Source of the DNA: Rhizobium sp. 2MFCol3.1
GTDB taxonomy: Bacteria; Pseudomonadota; Alphaproteobacteria; Rhizobiales; Rhizobiaceae
Length of the DNA stretch: 64,000 nt
NCBI RefSeq assembly: GCF_000377565.1
Contig: NZ_KB898353.1
Coordinates: 372,001-436,000 of the forward strand
Direction: 5' to 3'
Shown here: piece by piece, positions 17,476 to 25,840 of the stretch
Layout of the letters: the number at the start of each line of letters is the position of its first letter
How positions within the stretch are numbered: position 1 is the stretch's first letter
The notes under the pieces: generated by a model
What the model saw: the letters and a program-made list of their open reading frames with translations, nothing else
Told to the model about the DNA's origin: nothing
Database searches by the model: none
Program-made: the position numbers and the translations under genes

Positions 17476-18731
17476 GAACGACATTCCTGCTTTCCGCCAT
17501 GGTTGCTGCGCTTGCTGCATCGACGGCGCCGACGTTTGCTGCCGATTGCGACATCACCGTCGGCCTCGTCATGGAACTGACCGGCCCGGCCGGTGAATAT
17601 GGCCAGGCGGGCGCCAAGTCCGTCGAGATGGCCTTCCGCGATATCAACGACGCCGGCGGCGTCAATGGCTGCAAGATCGTTGCCGACACGCGCGACAGCC
17701 AGAGCCAGGGCAACGTCGCTGTCGATCAGGCGACCCAGCTCGTCAACATCAAGAAGGTGCCCGTCATCATCGGCGGCATCATCTCGTCGGTCTCGATCCC
17801 GATCCTGACATCGGTAACGGCGCCGGCCGGCGTCGTGCAGGTCTCGCCCGCATCCTCGTCTCCGACGCTGACCGAGCTTGGCCGCAGCGGCAAGACCAAC
17901 GGCGTGTTCTTCCGCACCATCACGTCCGATGCGCTGCAGGGCACGGCGGCCGCGAAATTCGCGATGGATCAGGGCCTGAAGAAGATCGCGATCATCAACG
18001 TCAACAACGACTTCGGCGTCAACATGGTCAAGGAGTTCGCGACCGCCTATCAGAAGCTCGGCGGCACGATCACCTCGACGACGCCCTATAACGAGAAGCA
18101 GTCGAGCTACGCATCCGAAGCCAGCGCCGCCATGGCCGGCGATCCCGATGCGCTCTATCTCGTCAGCACGCCGGTCGATGGCGCGACCATCGCCCGCGCC
18201 TGGGTTTCCGGCGGTGGCAAGCAGACCTTCCTGTTGAACGACGGCATGAACTCCAAGGACTTCATCGAGAGCGTCGGCGCGCAGTATCTGGAGAACGCCT
18301 ACGGCACCTCCTCGGGCACCAGCCCGACAGCGTCGACCGAGTATTTCAACGGCAACTATGAGGCCTTCTCCGGTGGCATCTCGCCTTCGGCCCCGGCCGC
18401 CGACCGCTCTTATGACGCGGGTGCGATCGTAGCGCTGGCGATCGCCAAGGCCGGCAAGGCCGATGCGGCCGCCATCAAGGCAGCCATGCCGGAAGTTGTC
18501 GCCGAGGGCGGCACGCCCATCCATGCCGGCAAGGAAGAGTTCGCCAAGGCGCTGCAGCTCATCAAGGAGGGCAAGCCGGTGAAGTATGAAGGTGTCATCG
18601 GCCCTGTCAGCTTCGACACATATGGCGACATCACAGGTCCCTTCCGCCTGTGGAAGATCAGCAATGGCGAGGTGACGACGGTCGGCGAATTGAGCGCCGA
18701 AGAGGTCACCAAGATCAAGACCGCGCAGTAA
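17472..18731 (+). CDS. HAAT-type ABC transporter substrate-binding protein (LivK-like)
   Basis: 419 residues with a signal peptide (residues 1-23, ending FAA). The mature protein is a type I periplasmic-binding fold: VGLVMELTGPAGEYGQAG, INDAGGVNGCKI, DSQSQGNVAVDQATQL, VIIGGIISSVS. It is longer than LivK and similar to binding proteins of amide/urea-type uptake systems. It captures the ligand in the periplasm for the permease/ATPase operon on the opposite strand; keeping the binding protein apart from its permeases implies both operons are expressed together. The ligand cannot be named. Confidence 0.88.
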   Translation: MRTTFLLSAMVAALAASTAPTFAADCDITVGLVMELTGPAGEYGQAGAKSVEMAFRDINDAGGVNGCKIVADTRDSQSQGNVAVDQATQLVNIKKVPVIIGGIISSVSIPILTSVTAPAGVVQVSPASSSPTLTELGRSGKTNGVFFRTITSDALQGTAAAKFAMDQGLKKIAIINVNNDFGVNMVKEFATAYQKLGGTITSTTPYNEKQSSYASEASAAMAGDPDALYLVSTPVDGATIARAWVSGGGKQTFLLNDGMNSKDFIESVGAQYLENAYGTSSGTSPTASTEYFNGNYEAFSGGISPSAPAADRSYDAGAIVALAIAKAGKADAAAIKAAMPEVVAEGGTPIHAGKEEFAKALQLIKEGKPVKYEGVIGPVSFDTYGDITGPFRLWKISNGEVTTVGELSAEEVTKIKTAQ

Positions 18732-18740
18732 AAGTGCCAA

Positions 18741-18769
18741 GCGACATGGGAGCTGTGCTTCCATGTCGC
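18741..18769 (+). terminator. Stem-loop after the binding-protein gene
   Basis: The arms 18741-18753 and 18757-18769 pair over 13 bp, with one G-U pair, around a TGT loop, 10 bp after the stop codon. There is no clear T-tract. It probably ends or protects the operon mRNA. Confidence 0.55.
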
Positions 18770-18883
18770 ACCAGTCTGGCCTGGGCGCATATGCGGTTTG
18801 TTGGGTAAGCAGTGTCGTTCGCGGATCGCGCCGTGTAAAAACGGCGCGATGCATTGGCAACCAACACGACAGGCCATCGACAC

Positions 18884-19267
18884 ATGAAAAAACGCTCAAT
18901 TCTTTCGATCTGTTCGATCGCCAGCCTGTTCGTCATGGCATCCGCGGCATCCGCCGAGGATATCGAGAATGGACGGCGGGTGTTCAGGCTGTGCGTTGCC
19001 TGTCACACGGTCGATTCCGATCGCAACGGCTTCGGCCCGCATCTGAAGGGTGTATTCGGTCGTGCGGCTGGAAGCTTGCCCGACTACCGATATTCAGAGG
19101 CGATGAAGACGGCCGGCGCTGGCGGGCTTGTCTGGGATGAGGCTACGCTCTCGGAATTTCTATCCAGCCCCAAGAAGAAAGTGCCGGGAACGAAGATGAG
19201 CTTCGGCGGCCTCTGGACGACGTCGGAGATCAGCGACCTGATCGGCTATCTTCGAGCCAATCCCTAG
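18884..19267 (+). CDS. Class I c-type cytochrome
   Basis: 127 residues from ATG 18884. A Sec signal peptide (residues 1-24, ending ASA) exports it to the periplasm. The haem site is Cys37-Val-Ala-Cys40-His41; GFGPHLKGVFGR and the PGTKMSF segment (axial Met105) are typical of mitochondrial-like cytochrome c / c-550. It carries electrons between respiratory complexes or periplasmic dehydrogenases. It is monocistronic and stands just upstream of the cobalamin riboswitch, with no obvious partner. Confidence 0.9.
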   Translation: MKKRSILSICSIASLFVMASAASAEDIENGRRVFRLCVACHTVDSDRNGFGPHLKGVFGRAAGSLPDYRYSEAMKTAGAGGLVWDEATLSEFLSSPKKKVPGTKMSFGGLWTTSEISDLIGYLRANP

Positions 19268-19331
19268 GCGCGCCGAATGTCGGTTCGTCACGGCTTGACG
19301 TCTTGGCGCCTGATCGCCTAAGTCAGCCTCG

Positions 19332-19577
19332 ATGGTTTCCGAAGGGATGACTTCCGACGGGATTAATAGGGAACACGGTGCGGATGACCCGAATGGGGCC
19401 AAGACCGTGGCTGCCCCCGCAACTGTAAACGGATTGCCTGATGTCCTTGTGGTGTTCGTCTCGAACGCCATGCCACTGCGAAGCTCTTCGTGGGAAGGCA
19501 GATGTCGGGCGCATATTCGCAAGCCAGGAGACCTGCCGTCAAAACAGTGTCCACCATCCCGGACGGGGTTGTCCGGA
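19332..19577 (+). ncRNA. Cobalamin riboswitch
   Basis: The conserved cobalamin-aptamer elements appear in order: GGAACACGGTG (19370-19380), the CTGCCCCCGCAACTGTAA block (from 19411), GCCACTG and GGGAAGGC (about 19472-19499), and the B12 box AAGCCAGGAGACCTGCC (19521-19537). A perfect 6-bp hairpin (19559-19564 with 19571-19576) then abuts the AGGAG at 19579-19583. This is the expected expression platform, so adenosylcobalamin would repress translation or transcription of the downstream importer. The 5' boundary is approximate. Confidence 0.92.
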
Positions 19578-19589
19578 GAGGAGCATCAT

Positions 19590-19670
19590 ATGATGGTTTT
19601 TGACGTCAGCCGCTGGCGCGGTCCCGCTTTCTTCCCCTCCGCAAATCTCATGTCCGTGATTCCGCGATAG
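19590..19670 (+). CDS. Possible 26-residue leader peptide after the riboswitch
   Basis: ATG 19590 lies 6 bases after an excellent AGGAG ribosome binding site (19579-19583) immediately downstream of the riboswitch hairpin. The 26-codon frame (MMVFDVSRWRG... SVIPR) ends at TAG 19668-19670, about 130 bp before the btuF-like ATG. The riboswitch would therefore directly control translation of this small frame rather than the importer gene. It may be a leader peptide coupling translation to the operon, or a decayed gene start. No family is recognised. Confidence 0.35.
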   Translation: MMVFDVSRWRGPAFFPSANLMSVIPR

Positions 19671-19798
19671 CTCTCGCCGCCGCGTGATTTCAGGCGAGCG
19701 CCTTGCTGTGCGTCCTGCATCATCCGCGGCGGTCCACGCTTCGAGTTTCACAGCCACAGCCAGTCGGCTGCGGGCTTCAGCCATACATGAGGACCAAT

Positions 19799-20830
19799 AT
19801 GAACCGCATCATCCTGCGAACCGCGCTGTTTTCGATCGCGACGGCTTGCGCCTTCACCACCTTTCTCCCCGCCGCCCATGCAGCGGCAACGACCTATCCG
19901 CTGACGATCACCAATTGCGGCCAGCAGGTGACATTCGACAGCGCACCGAAGAAGACGGTGTCGATCGGCCAGGGCATGACCGAAATTCTCTATTCGCTCG
20001 GCCTTGCCGACAAGATCGTAGGCACGGCGGTCTGGGTCGGGCCGGTGCTGCCGGCCTATGCCGAAGTCAACAAGAGGATCAAGCGGCTGGCCGACAATGA
20101 TCCGAGTTTCGAATCCGTCGTCGGCCAGGAGCCGGACTTGGTTGCGGCCGAGTTTGAATGGCATGTCGGCACGCAAGGCTCGGTCGGCAAGCGCGAGCAG
20201 TTCGCCGGTCTTGGCATCAAGACCTATGTCTCGCCGGCTGATTGCGTCGCGAAGGTCAACACCGATGGCGGCGACGGCGTGCGTAGCGAGCTCTTCACCA
20301 TGGATCTGATCTACCAGGAGATCGCCGAGCTGGCGGAGATCTACGACATCCAGGATCGCGGCGCGGCCCTGATCGCCGACTTGAAGAAGCGCGAAGCGGA
20401 TGCCGTGGCATCGCTCGGCGGGTCGGCGAAGGATCTGCCTGTCGCCTTCTGGTTTTCCAGCAAGGAAGTGCAGGGCGATGCCTTTATCGCCGGCAAGAAC
20501 AGCGCTCCGGCCTATATTCTGAAGACGCTCGGCGCCCGCAACGTCGTCAGCACCGAGGAAGAGTGGCCGCTGGTCGGATGGGAAACCATCGCGCAGGCCA
20601 ATCCGGCGGTCATCGTCATCGCCACCATGGACCGCCGCCGCTATGCAGCCGACGATCCGAAGGTGAAGATCGATTTTCTTGAAAAGGACCCGGTCACCAG
20701 TCAGCTCGATGCCGTCAAGAACAGGCATTTCGTCGAGATGGATGCGCAGTCGATGAACCCGACGATCCGCACCATCGACGGCCTGGAACGCCTCGCCGCC
20801 GGCATCAAGTCCTTCGGCCTTTCCAAGTGA
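19799..20830 (+). CDS. Cobalamin/corrinoid ABC transporter substrate-binding protein (BtuF-like)
   Basis: 343 residues from ATG 19799, with GAGG 6-7 bases upstream; ATG 19787 is an alternative. A signal peptide covers residues 1-25. It has the two-lobed metal-chelate binding fold: TYPLTITNCGQQVTF, VSIGQGMTEILYSLGLADKIVG, PSFESVVGQEPDLVAAE and PAVIVIATMD. On its own the fold also fits ferric siderophores, but the cobalamin riboswitch upstream and the B12-dependent eutBC downstream point to cobalamin. The permease start overlaps its stop (GTGA). Confidence 0.83.
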   Translation: MNRIILRTALFSIATACAFTTFLPAAHAAATTYPLTITNCGQQVTFDSAPKKTVSIGQGMTEILYSLGLADKIVGTAVWVGPVLPAYAEVNKRIKRLADNDPSFESVVGQEPDLVAAEFEWHVGTQGSVGKREQFAGLGIKTYVSPADCVAKVNTDGGDGVRSELFTMDLIYQEIAELAEIYDIQDRGAALIADLKKREADAVASLGGSAKDLPVAFWFSSKEVQGDAFIAGKNSAPAYILKTLGARNVVSTEEEWPLVGWETIAQANPAVIVIATMDRRRYAADDPKVKIDFLEKDPVTSQLDAVKNRHFVEMDAQSMNPTIRTIDGLERLAAGIKSFGLSK

Positions 20831-21867
20831 GGCACGCCTCGATTGCCCACCGAGGATGGAGAGCGCTGTTCGTGCTCTTCGTCCTTGCCGTCGTGGCGCT
20901 GGGCTTTGTCATCAGTCTCGCCGTATCCATCGGCGAGATCTCCATTCCTGTCGGCACGACGGCCAAGGCCGTGGCGAACCGCGTGCTTGGCACCGGCTTT
21001 GAACTCAGCCGCATCCATGAAGGCATCATCTGGGATTATCGCCTGAGCCGCGCGCTTGTGGCCGCCAGCGCCGGAGCGGCTTTGGCCCTATGCGGCGCGG
21101 TGCTGCAGGCGCTGTTGCGGAATCCGCTGGCCGAGCCCTATGTGCTCGGCATCTCCGCCGGCGCGTCCACCGGGGCCGTCGCAGTCATGATCCTCGGTTT
21201 CGGCTATGGCGTGTTGACGCTTTCCGCCGGCGCTTTCGTCGGCGCGGTCGCGGCGTTCCTGCTGGTGTCTTTGCTGGCGGCGGGCTCCGGCGGCGGGACG
21301 GACCGTATCATCCTCGCAGGTGTCGCCGGTTCGCAGCTCTTCAACGCGCTGACGTCCTATATCGTCACGACATCGGCCAATGCCGAGCAGGCGCGCGGCG
21401 TCATGTTCTGGCTGCTCGGCAGCCTTTCCGGCGTGCGCTGGCCGGATGTCTATCTCGCTGCTCCCGTCGCGATCGCCGGCTTTCTCGTGTGCATGCTCTA
21501 CGCCCGCGCGCTCGACGCATTCACTTTCGGTACCGATGCTGCGGCGGCGCTCGGCATTCCCGTCGCCGGTATCAGGATCGTGCTGCTCGCGCTGACCGCG
21601 TTGCTTACGGCGACAATGGTCAGCATCGTGGGCTCGATCGGCTTCGTCGGGCTGGTCATTCCGCATGCGGCGCGTTTCGTGGTGGGGCCGGGGCATGGGC
21701 GTCTGCTGCCGGCAACGGCGATATCCGGAGCGATCTTCATGGTGGTCGCCGATATCGTCTCGCGCGTCATCATCCCGCAGCAGGTGCTGCCGATCGGCGT
21801 CGTCACCGCGCTCTTCGGCGCGCCGGCATTCGCGCTCATTCTCTACAAGGCGAGGTGGCCAGCATGA
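20827..21867 (+). CDS. FecCD-family permease, probable cobalamin transport (BtuC-like)
   Basis: 346 residues from GTG 20827. It has ten or so hydrophobic segments with the FecCD landmarks: DYRLSRALVAASAGAALALCGAVLQALLRNPLAEPYVLGISAGAS, LAGVAGSQLFNALTSYIV, FWLLGSLSG, and VGSIGFVGLVIPHAAR as coupling region. It forms the homodimeric inner-membrane channel. Four-base overlaps join it to the binding protein and ATPase genes. Confidence 0.88.
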   Translation: MRHASIAHRGWRALFVLFVLAVVALGFVISLAVSIGEISIPVGTTAKAVANRVLGTGFELSRIHEGIIWDYRLSRALVAASAGAALALCGAVLQALLRNPLAEPYVLGISAGASTGAVAVMILGFGYGVLTLSAGAFVGAVAAFLLVSLLAAGSGGGTDRIILAGVAGSQLFNALTSYIVTTSANAEQARGVMFWLLGSLSGVRWPDVYLAAPVAIAGFLVCMLYARALDAFTFGTDAAAALGIPVAGIRIVLLALTALLTATMVSIVGSIGFVGLVIPHAARFVVGPGHGRLLPATAISGAIFMVVADIVSRVIIPQQVLPIGVVTALFGAPAFALILYKARWPA

Positions 21868-22634
21868 GCATTTCCATCAGCGATGTGCATTGGGCAACGT
21901 CAGGCGTGCTTGTCGTCAAGGGCGTCAGCCTCGAGGTCCCCACCGGCCAGACGCTGGGCCTGATCGGGCCGAACGGTTCGGGAAAATCCAGCCTGCTGCG
22001 ATTGATCGGCGGGTTGCGCAAGGTGAAGAGCGGCGTCATCGCGCTCGGCGATACCGGCATCGACACGCTTGGACGCCGCGATATTGCCCGGCGCGTCGCC
22101 TTTGTCGAGCAGCAGGCCACGACCGAGACGCAGGTGACGGTGACCGAAGTCGTCCGTCTCGGTCGCACGCCGCATCGCGGTCCGTTGGCGCCGTGGAGCG
22201 CCAACGACGAAGAGGCGGTCGAGAACGCGCTGCGGCAGGTGGGCATGGTCGAGAAGGCGCGGCAGCTCTGGCATACGCTTTCGGGCGGCGAGCGCCAGCG
22301 AGTGCATATCGCCCGCGCATTGGCGCAGACGCCGACCGAGCTTCTGCTCGACGAGCCGACCAATCATCTCGACATTCAGCATCAGCTCGAAATCCTGTCG
22401 CTGGTTGCCAAGCTGCCGATCACCAGCATCGTCGCGCTGCATGATCTGAACCTCGCCGCCATGTTTTGCGACAGGATTGCTGTGCTTAGCCAGGGTCGAC
22501 TTGTTGCGGTCGGACCGGCGGACGAGGTATTGACCGAAGGCTTGATCGCCGACGTGTTCGGGGTGCGCGCCCATATCGAGCGCTCGCCGCATCATGGTCG
22601 GCAGCATATCCATTTTCTTGGCTGTATTTCTTGA
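21864..22634 (+). CDS. ABC transporter ATP-binding protein, probable cobalamin transport (BtuD-like)
   Basis: 256 residues from ATG 21864 (overlapping the permease stop as ATGA); a much longer open frame upstream is a shadow of the permease gene. Walker A GPNGSGKSS, Q-loop FVEQQ, signature LSGGERQRVHIARAL, Walker B LLLDEPTNHLD and the switch His in ALHDLNLA all match FepC/BtuD-type ATPases. It powers the importer encoded by the two preceding genes. Confidence 0.88.
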   Translation: MSISISDVHWATSGVLVVKGVSLEVPTGQTLGLIGPNGSGKSSLLRLIGGLRKVKSGVIALGDTGIDTLGRRDIARRVAFVEQQATTETQVTVTEVVRLGRTPHRGPLAPWSANDEEAVENALRQVGMVEKARQLWHTLSGGERQRVHIARALAQTPTELLLDEPTNHLDIQHQLEILSLVAKLPITSIVALHDLNLAAMFCDRIAVLSQGRLVAVGPADEVLTEGLIADVFGVRAHIERSPHHGRQHIHFLGCIS

Positions 22635-22640
22635 GGTCCG

Positions 22641-23435
22641 ATGTCCATCAGACAAACCAATTTCGATTTGAAGGAAGAGATCCGGGACTATTGGTCCAAG
22701 CGCTCGCAGACTTTCGATCTTGCCTTCGGCCACAGGATACCGCGTGGACCGGAGTTCGACGCCTGGCAGCAGCCGATGCGCGACCATCTGGGGCCAACGC
22801 CGTTGCGTGTTCTCGAACTTGCCTGCGGCACCGGCGAGGTCACGGCGGTGATCCACGATCTCGGCCACGATGTGACCGCGCTAGATTTCTCCGAGGCCAT
22901 GCTGTCGATCGCGAAGGCCAAGCATGCCGGCAAGGAACGCCTGCGCTTCGTGCTGGCCGATGCTGAAAACCCGATGGAGCCGGATGGCTGCTACGACGCC
23001 ATCATCTGCCGGCATCTGGTGTGGACGCTGACCGATCCCGCAAAGGCATTCGGCGAGTGGCATCGGGTGTTGAAGCCGGGTGGAACGCTATTGGTCTTCG
23101 ACGGCGACTGGGCGAAGCCGACAAGGCTCGGCCGCGCCGCGGCATGGCTCATCCGCCGGATCGATCGTTTCTGCGGCGCGGATCGGCATTATGATGGTGC
23201 GATGAGTGAGCGCCATTCGGCGATCATGTCGGCGCTCCCCTTCGGCGCCGGACTGCGGCCGGATGATCTCGTGCCGCAATTGAAGCAGGCCGGCTTCGTG
23301 GGTTTCGAAATCTCGTCCCACGGTCCGATCGCCAAGGCGCAGCGGCGTGGCGCCAATCTGCGCAACAAGCTCAGAACGCTGGTCTATCGGCGCTTCATTC
23401 TCGTGGCCAAATCCGCCGGCGTCTCGCAAGACTAG
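22641..23435 (+). CDS. Class I SAM-dependent methyltransferase
   Basis: 264 residues. The SAM-binding region is VLELACGTGEVT (motif I, about residues 57-68), DVTALDFSEAMLSIA (motif II), FVLADAENP and the acidic post-motif YDAIICRHLVWTL, with RVLKPGGTLLVFDGDW behind it, a Methyltransf_11/UbiE-like fold. It begins 6 bp after the importer ATPase, so it is probably in the riboswitch-controlled operon. The target is unknown: a corrinoid, a siderophore-like ligand or an unrelated metabolite are all possible. Confidence 0.82.
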   Translation: MSIRQTNFDLKEEIRDYWSKRSQTFDLAFGHRIPRGPEFDAWQQPMRDHLGPTPLRVLELACGTGEVTAVIHDLGHDVTALDFSEAMLSIAKAKHAGKERLRFVLADAENPMEPDGCYDAIICRHLVWTLTDPAKAFGEWHRVLKPGGTLLVFDGDWAKPTRLGRAAAWLIRRIDRFCGADRHYDGAMSERHSAIMSALPFGAGLRPDDLVPQLKQAGFVGFEISSHGPIAKAQRRGANLRNKLRTLVYRRFILVAKSAGVSQD

Positions 23436-23537
23436 GAATAGCGGAATTGCGAATTTTGCAGCCTGTTGTCATCGCAGCATGTTGACGTGATCGGTTAGAC
23501 GAGGTCATCTGCGCATAACGGCATGGCGCTCATGCTT

Positions 23538-23568
23538 GCGATGATCGGCACGGGAGGCCGATCATCGC
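23538..23568 (+). promoter_or_regulatory. Perfect 12-bp stem-loop upstream of eutB
   Basis: The arms 23538-23549 (GCGATGATCGGC) and 23557-23568 are perfect inverted repeats around a 7-base loop, about 100 bp before eutB. No T-tract follows. It may be the end of the btu operon, a leader structure for eutBC, or a dyad operator. Confidence 0.5.
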
Positions 23569-23670
23569 CTCAAAGGCCGAGCGCCGGCAGTCTCAAGGGA
23601 GGAATACGCCCGTCAGTCAGCCCGATTGGATCGGGGTGGGCTGGAACCCTTGAACGCTAGGACTCCCGGA

Positions 23671-25056
23671 ATGGCATACAGCACGACGATCGAACGGACG
23701 CGCTTCGGCTTTCGCGATCTCAAGGACCTCCTCGCAAAAGCGACGCCGGAACGCTCCGGCGATCAGCTCGCCGGTATCGCGGCCAGCGGACCGGTCGAGC
23801 GCTTGGCCGCGCAGATGGCGCTTGCCGATCTGCCGCTGAAGGCGTTTTTGGCTGAGGAGGTCATTCCGTCGGAGAGTGACGAGGTCTCCGCGCTGATCGC
23901 GAGACAGTTCGACGCGCAAGCTTTCGCGCCGATCAGTTCGTTCACTGTGGGCGAGTTTCGCGAGTGGTTGCTGAAGCCGGAAACAGACCAGCGGACGCTC
24001 GAAGCGATCACCTATGGCATCACGCCGGAGATGCTGGCGGCCGTCTCGAAGATCATGCGGCTGCAGGATCTGATCGCCGTCGCCGCCAAGCGGCAGGTCG
24101 TCACGCGCTTTCGCAACACGCTTGGCCTAACCGGCCGCCTGTCGACCCGCAACCAGCCGAACCATCCGACCGACGACAGCCGCGGTATTGCCGCTTCGGC
24201 GATCGACGGTCTATTGATGGGCTCCGGCGACGCCGTCATCGGCGTCAATCCGGCGACTGATAGTGTCGCGGACTATGTGCGGATCGTTTCGCTGCTCGAC
24301 GAAATCCGCGAGCGGCTCGCCATCCCCACCCAGACCTGCTGTCTCGGCCACGTCACCACCGCCATCCGCGCCGTCGAGGCTCGGGCGCCGGTTGATTTGA
24401 TGTTCCAGTCGGTTGCGGGATCGCAGAAGGCCAACGAAGGTTTCGGCATCGATCTCGCGCTGCTGAAGGAGGCGCAGGATGCCGGGCGATCGCTGAAGCG
24501 CGGCATGCCGGGCGCCAATCTGATGTATTTCGAAACTGGGCAAGGGGCAGCGCTCTCGGCCGACGCCCATTTTGGGGTCGACCAGCAAACGATGGAGACG
24601 CGGGCCTACGCGGTCGCGCGCGAGTTCGATCCGCTGCTCGTCAACACTGTGGTCGGCTTCATCGGTCCGGAATATCTCTTCAACGGAAAGCAGATCATCC
24701 GCGCCGGTATCGAGGACCATTTCTGCGGCAAGCTGCTCGGTCTGCCGATGGGCGTCGACGTTTGCTACACGAACCATGCCGATGCCGATCAGGAAGACAT
24801 GGACACGCTGTTGACGCTGCTTTGCGCGGCCAACGTCAATTTCGTGATCACGGTACCCGGCGCCGACGACATCATGCTGAACTACCAGTCGCTGTCCCAC
24901 CACGACGCCGTGTTCTGCCGCGAGACGCTTGGCCGCCCGCCAGCGCCGGAGTTCGAGACGTGGCTTCGCGATGTCGGACTGACCAATGATGCCGGCGCGC
25001 TGTCCGGTGCGCCCGCCATGCTGACTGATTACCTGTCGAGGGCCGCTCTTGTCTAA
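23671..25056 (+). CDS. eutB: Ethanolamine ammonia-lyase large subunit
   Basis: 461 residues from ATG 23671 (MAYSTTIERTRFGFRDLKDLL), a normal EutB length. With EutC it converts ethanolamine to acetaldehyde and ammonia using adenosylcobalamin radical chemistry. The TIM-barrel landmarks are present: GLTGRLSTRNQPNHPTDD, DAVIGVNPATD, PTQTCCLGHVTT, ANLMYFETGQG, GPEYLFNGKQIIRAGIEDHFCGKL and DVCYTNHADADQEDMD. The stop overlaps the eutC start. No carboxysome-like shell genes, reactivase (eutA) or acetaldehyde dehydrogenase are adjacent, so this is the short eutBC-only form used for ethanolamine as a nitrogen source. It lies directly after the cobalamin import genes. Confidence 0.95.
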   Translation: MAYSTTIERTRFGFRDLKDLLAKATPERSGDQLAGIAASGPVERLAAQMALADLPLKAFLAEEVIPSESDEVSALIARQFDAQAFAPISSFTVGEFREWLLKPETDQRTLEAITYGITPEMLAAVSKIMRLQDLIAVAAKRQVVTRFRNTLGLTGRLSTRNQPNHPTDDSRGIAASAIDGLLMGSGDAVIGVNPATDSVADYVRIVSLLDEIRERLAIPTQTCCLGHVTTAIRAVEARAPVDLMFQSVAGSQKANEGFGIDLALLKEAQDAGRSLKRGMPGANLMYFETGQGAALSADAHFGVDQQTMETRAYAVAREFDPLLVNTVVGFIGPEYLFNGKQIIRAGIEDHFCGKLLGLPMGVDVCYTNHADADQEDMDTLLTLLCAANVNFVITVPGADDIMLNYQSLSHHDAVFCRETLGRPPAPEFETWLRDVGLTNDAGALSGAPAMLTDYLSRAALV

Positions 25057-25834
25057 ATCCACCGCCACCGAACTCAGAACCGATTATCAGCCGGCCACCG
25101 TCGATCTGGCCGAGATGACCGATGCGCGCGTTGCGCTCGGCCGCTTTGGATCCGGCGCGCCGACCAAGGCGCAGTTGGCCTTCCTGCTCGATCACGCACG
25201 GGCCCGCGAAGCGGTGTGGTCGACGGTCGACGAGGATCGTTTGAAGCGCGATCTCAACGCGCTCGGGCTGGATGTCGTGTCGGTGGAGAGCATGGCCGAA
25301 GATCGCGGCAGCTATCTGCGCCGGCCAGATCTTGGCCGCAAGTTGTCGCGCGCCTCGGTCGAGCGGCTGGATGCTCTGCCGTCAGAGGCCAAAGGGTGTG
25401 ATGTCGTCATCACCATTGCCGACGGCCTCTCGTCGAGCGCGGTCGATATCAATGCGGTCGCGCTCGTGCGCGAGCTTTCGGGCCTGTTGCGCTTAGCCGG
25501 CTTGTCGATTGGCCCGGTCGCCTTCGCCCGCCAGGCGCGTGTGGCGCTTGCGGACGAGGTCGGCGAAATTCTCGGTGCGCGGATGACGATCGCGCTGATC
25601 GGGGAGAGGCCGGGTCTCTCCGCTGCCGACAGTCTTGGCGCCTATATCACCTACGAGCCGTCGGTCGGCACGCCGGATTCCCGGCGCAACTGCGTCTCCA
25701 ACATGCGTGAGGGCGGCCTGTCGATGGAGCAAGCGGCGAAGACCATTGCCGGTCTCATCGCCGACATGACGAAGACAGGTGTCAGCGGCGTTGGCTTGAA
25801 GGAAGCGCTGGTGAGGCTGCCCAGCGCTTCGTAA
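25049..25834 (+). CDS. eutC: Ethanolamine ammonia-lyase small subunit
   Basis: 261 residues, starting at TTG 25049, inside the last codons of eutB, which implies translational coupling. EutC completes the cobalamin site: TDARVALGRFGSGAPTKAQLAFLLDHARAREAVW near the start, then DVVITIADGLSSSAV and the C-terminal SLGAYITYEPSVGTPDSRRNCVSNMREGGL block, all typical. The length is at the short end of the family. The convergent GMC gene ends only 6 bp downstream, leaving no room for a separate terminator. Confidence 0.94.
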   Translation: MSKSTATELRTDYQPATVDLAEMTDARVALGRFGSGAPTKAQLAFLLDHARAREAVWSTVDEDRLKRDLNALGLDVVSVESMAEDRGSYLRRPDLGRKLSRASVERLDALPSEAKGCDVVITIADGLSSSAVDINAVALVRELSGLLRLAGLSIGPVAFARQARVALADEVGEILGARMTIALIGERPGLSAADSLGAYITYEPSVGTPDSRRNCVSNMREGGLSMEQAAKTIAGLIADMTKTGVSGVGLKEALVRLPSAS

Positions 25835-25840
25835 TCGGCC

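Noticed and set aside
17397..18899. 500-codon open frame on the minus strand
   Set aside because: Antisense to the LivK-like binding protein gene; its product is Arg/Asp/Gly-rich with no motifs.
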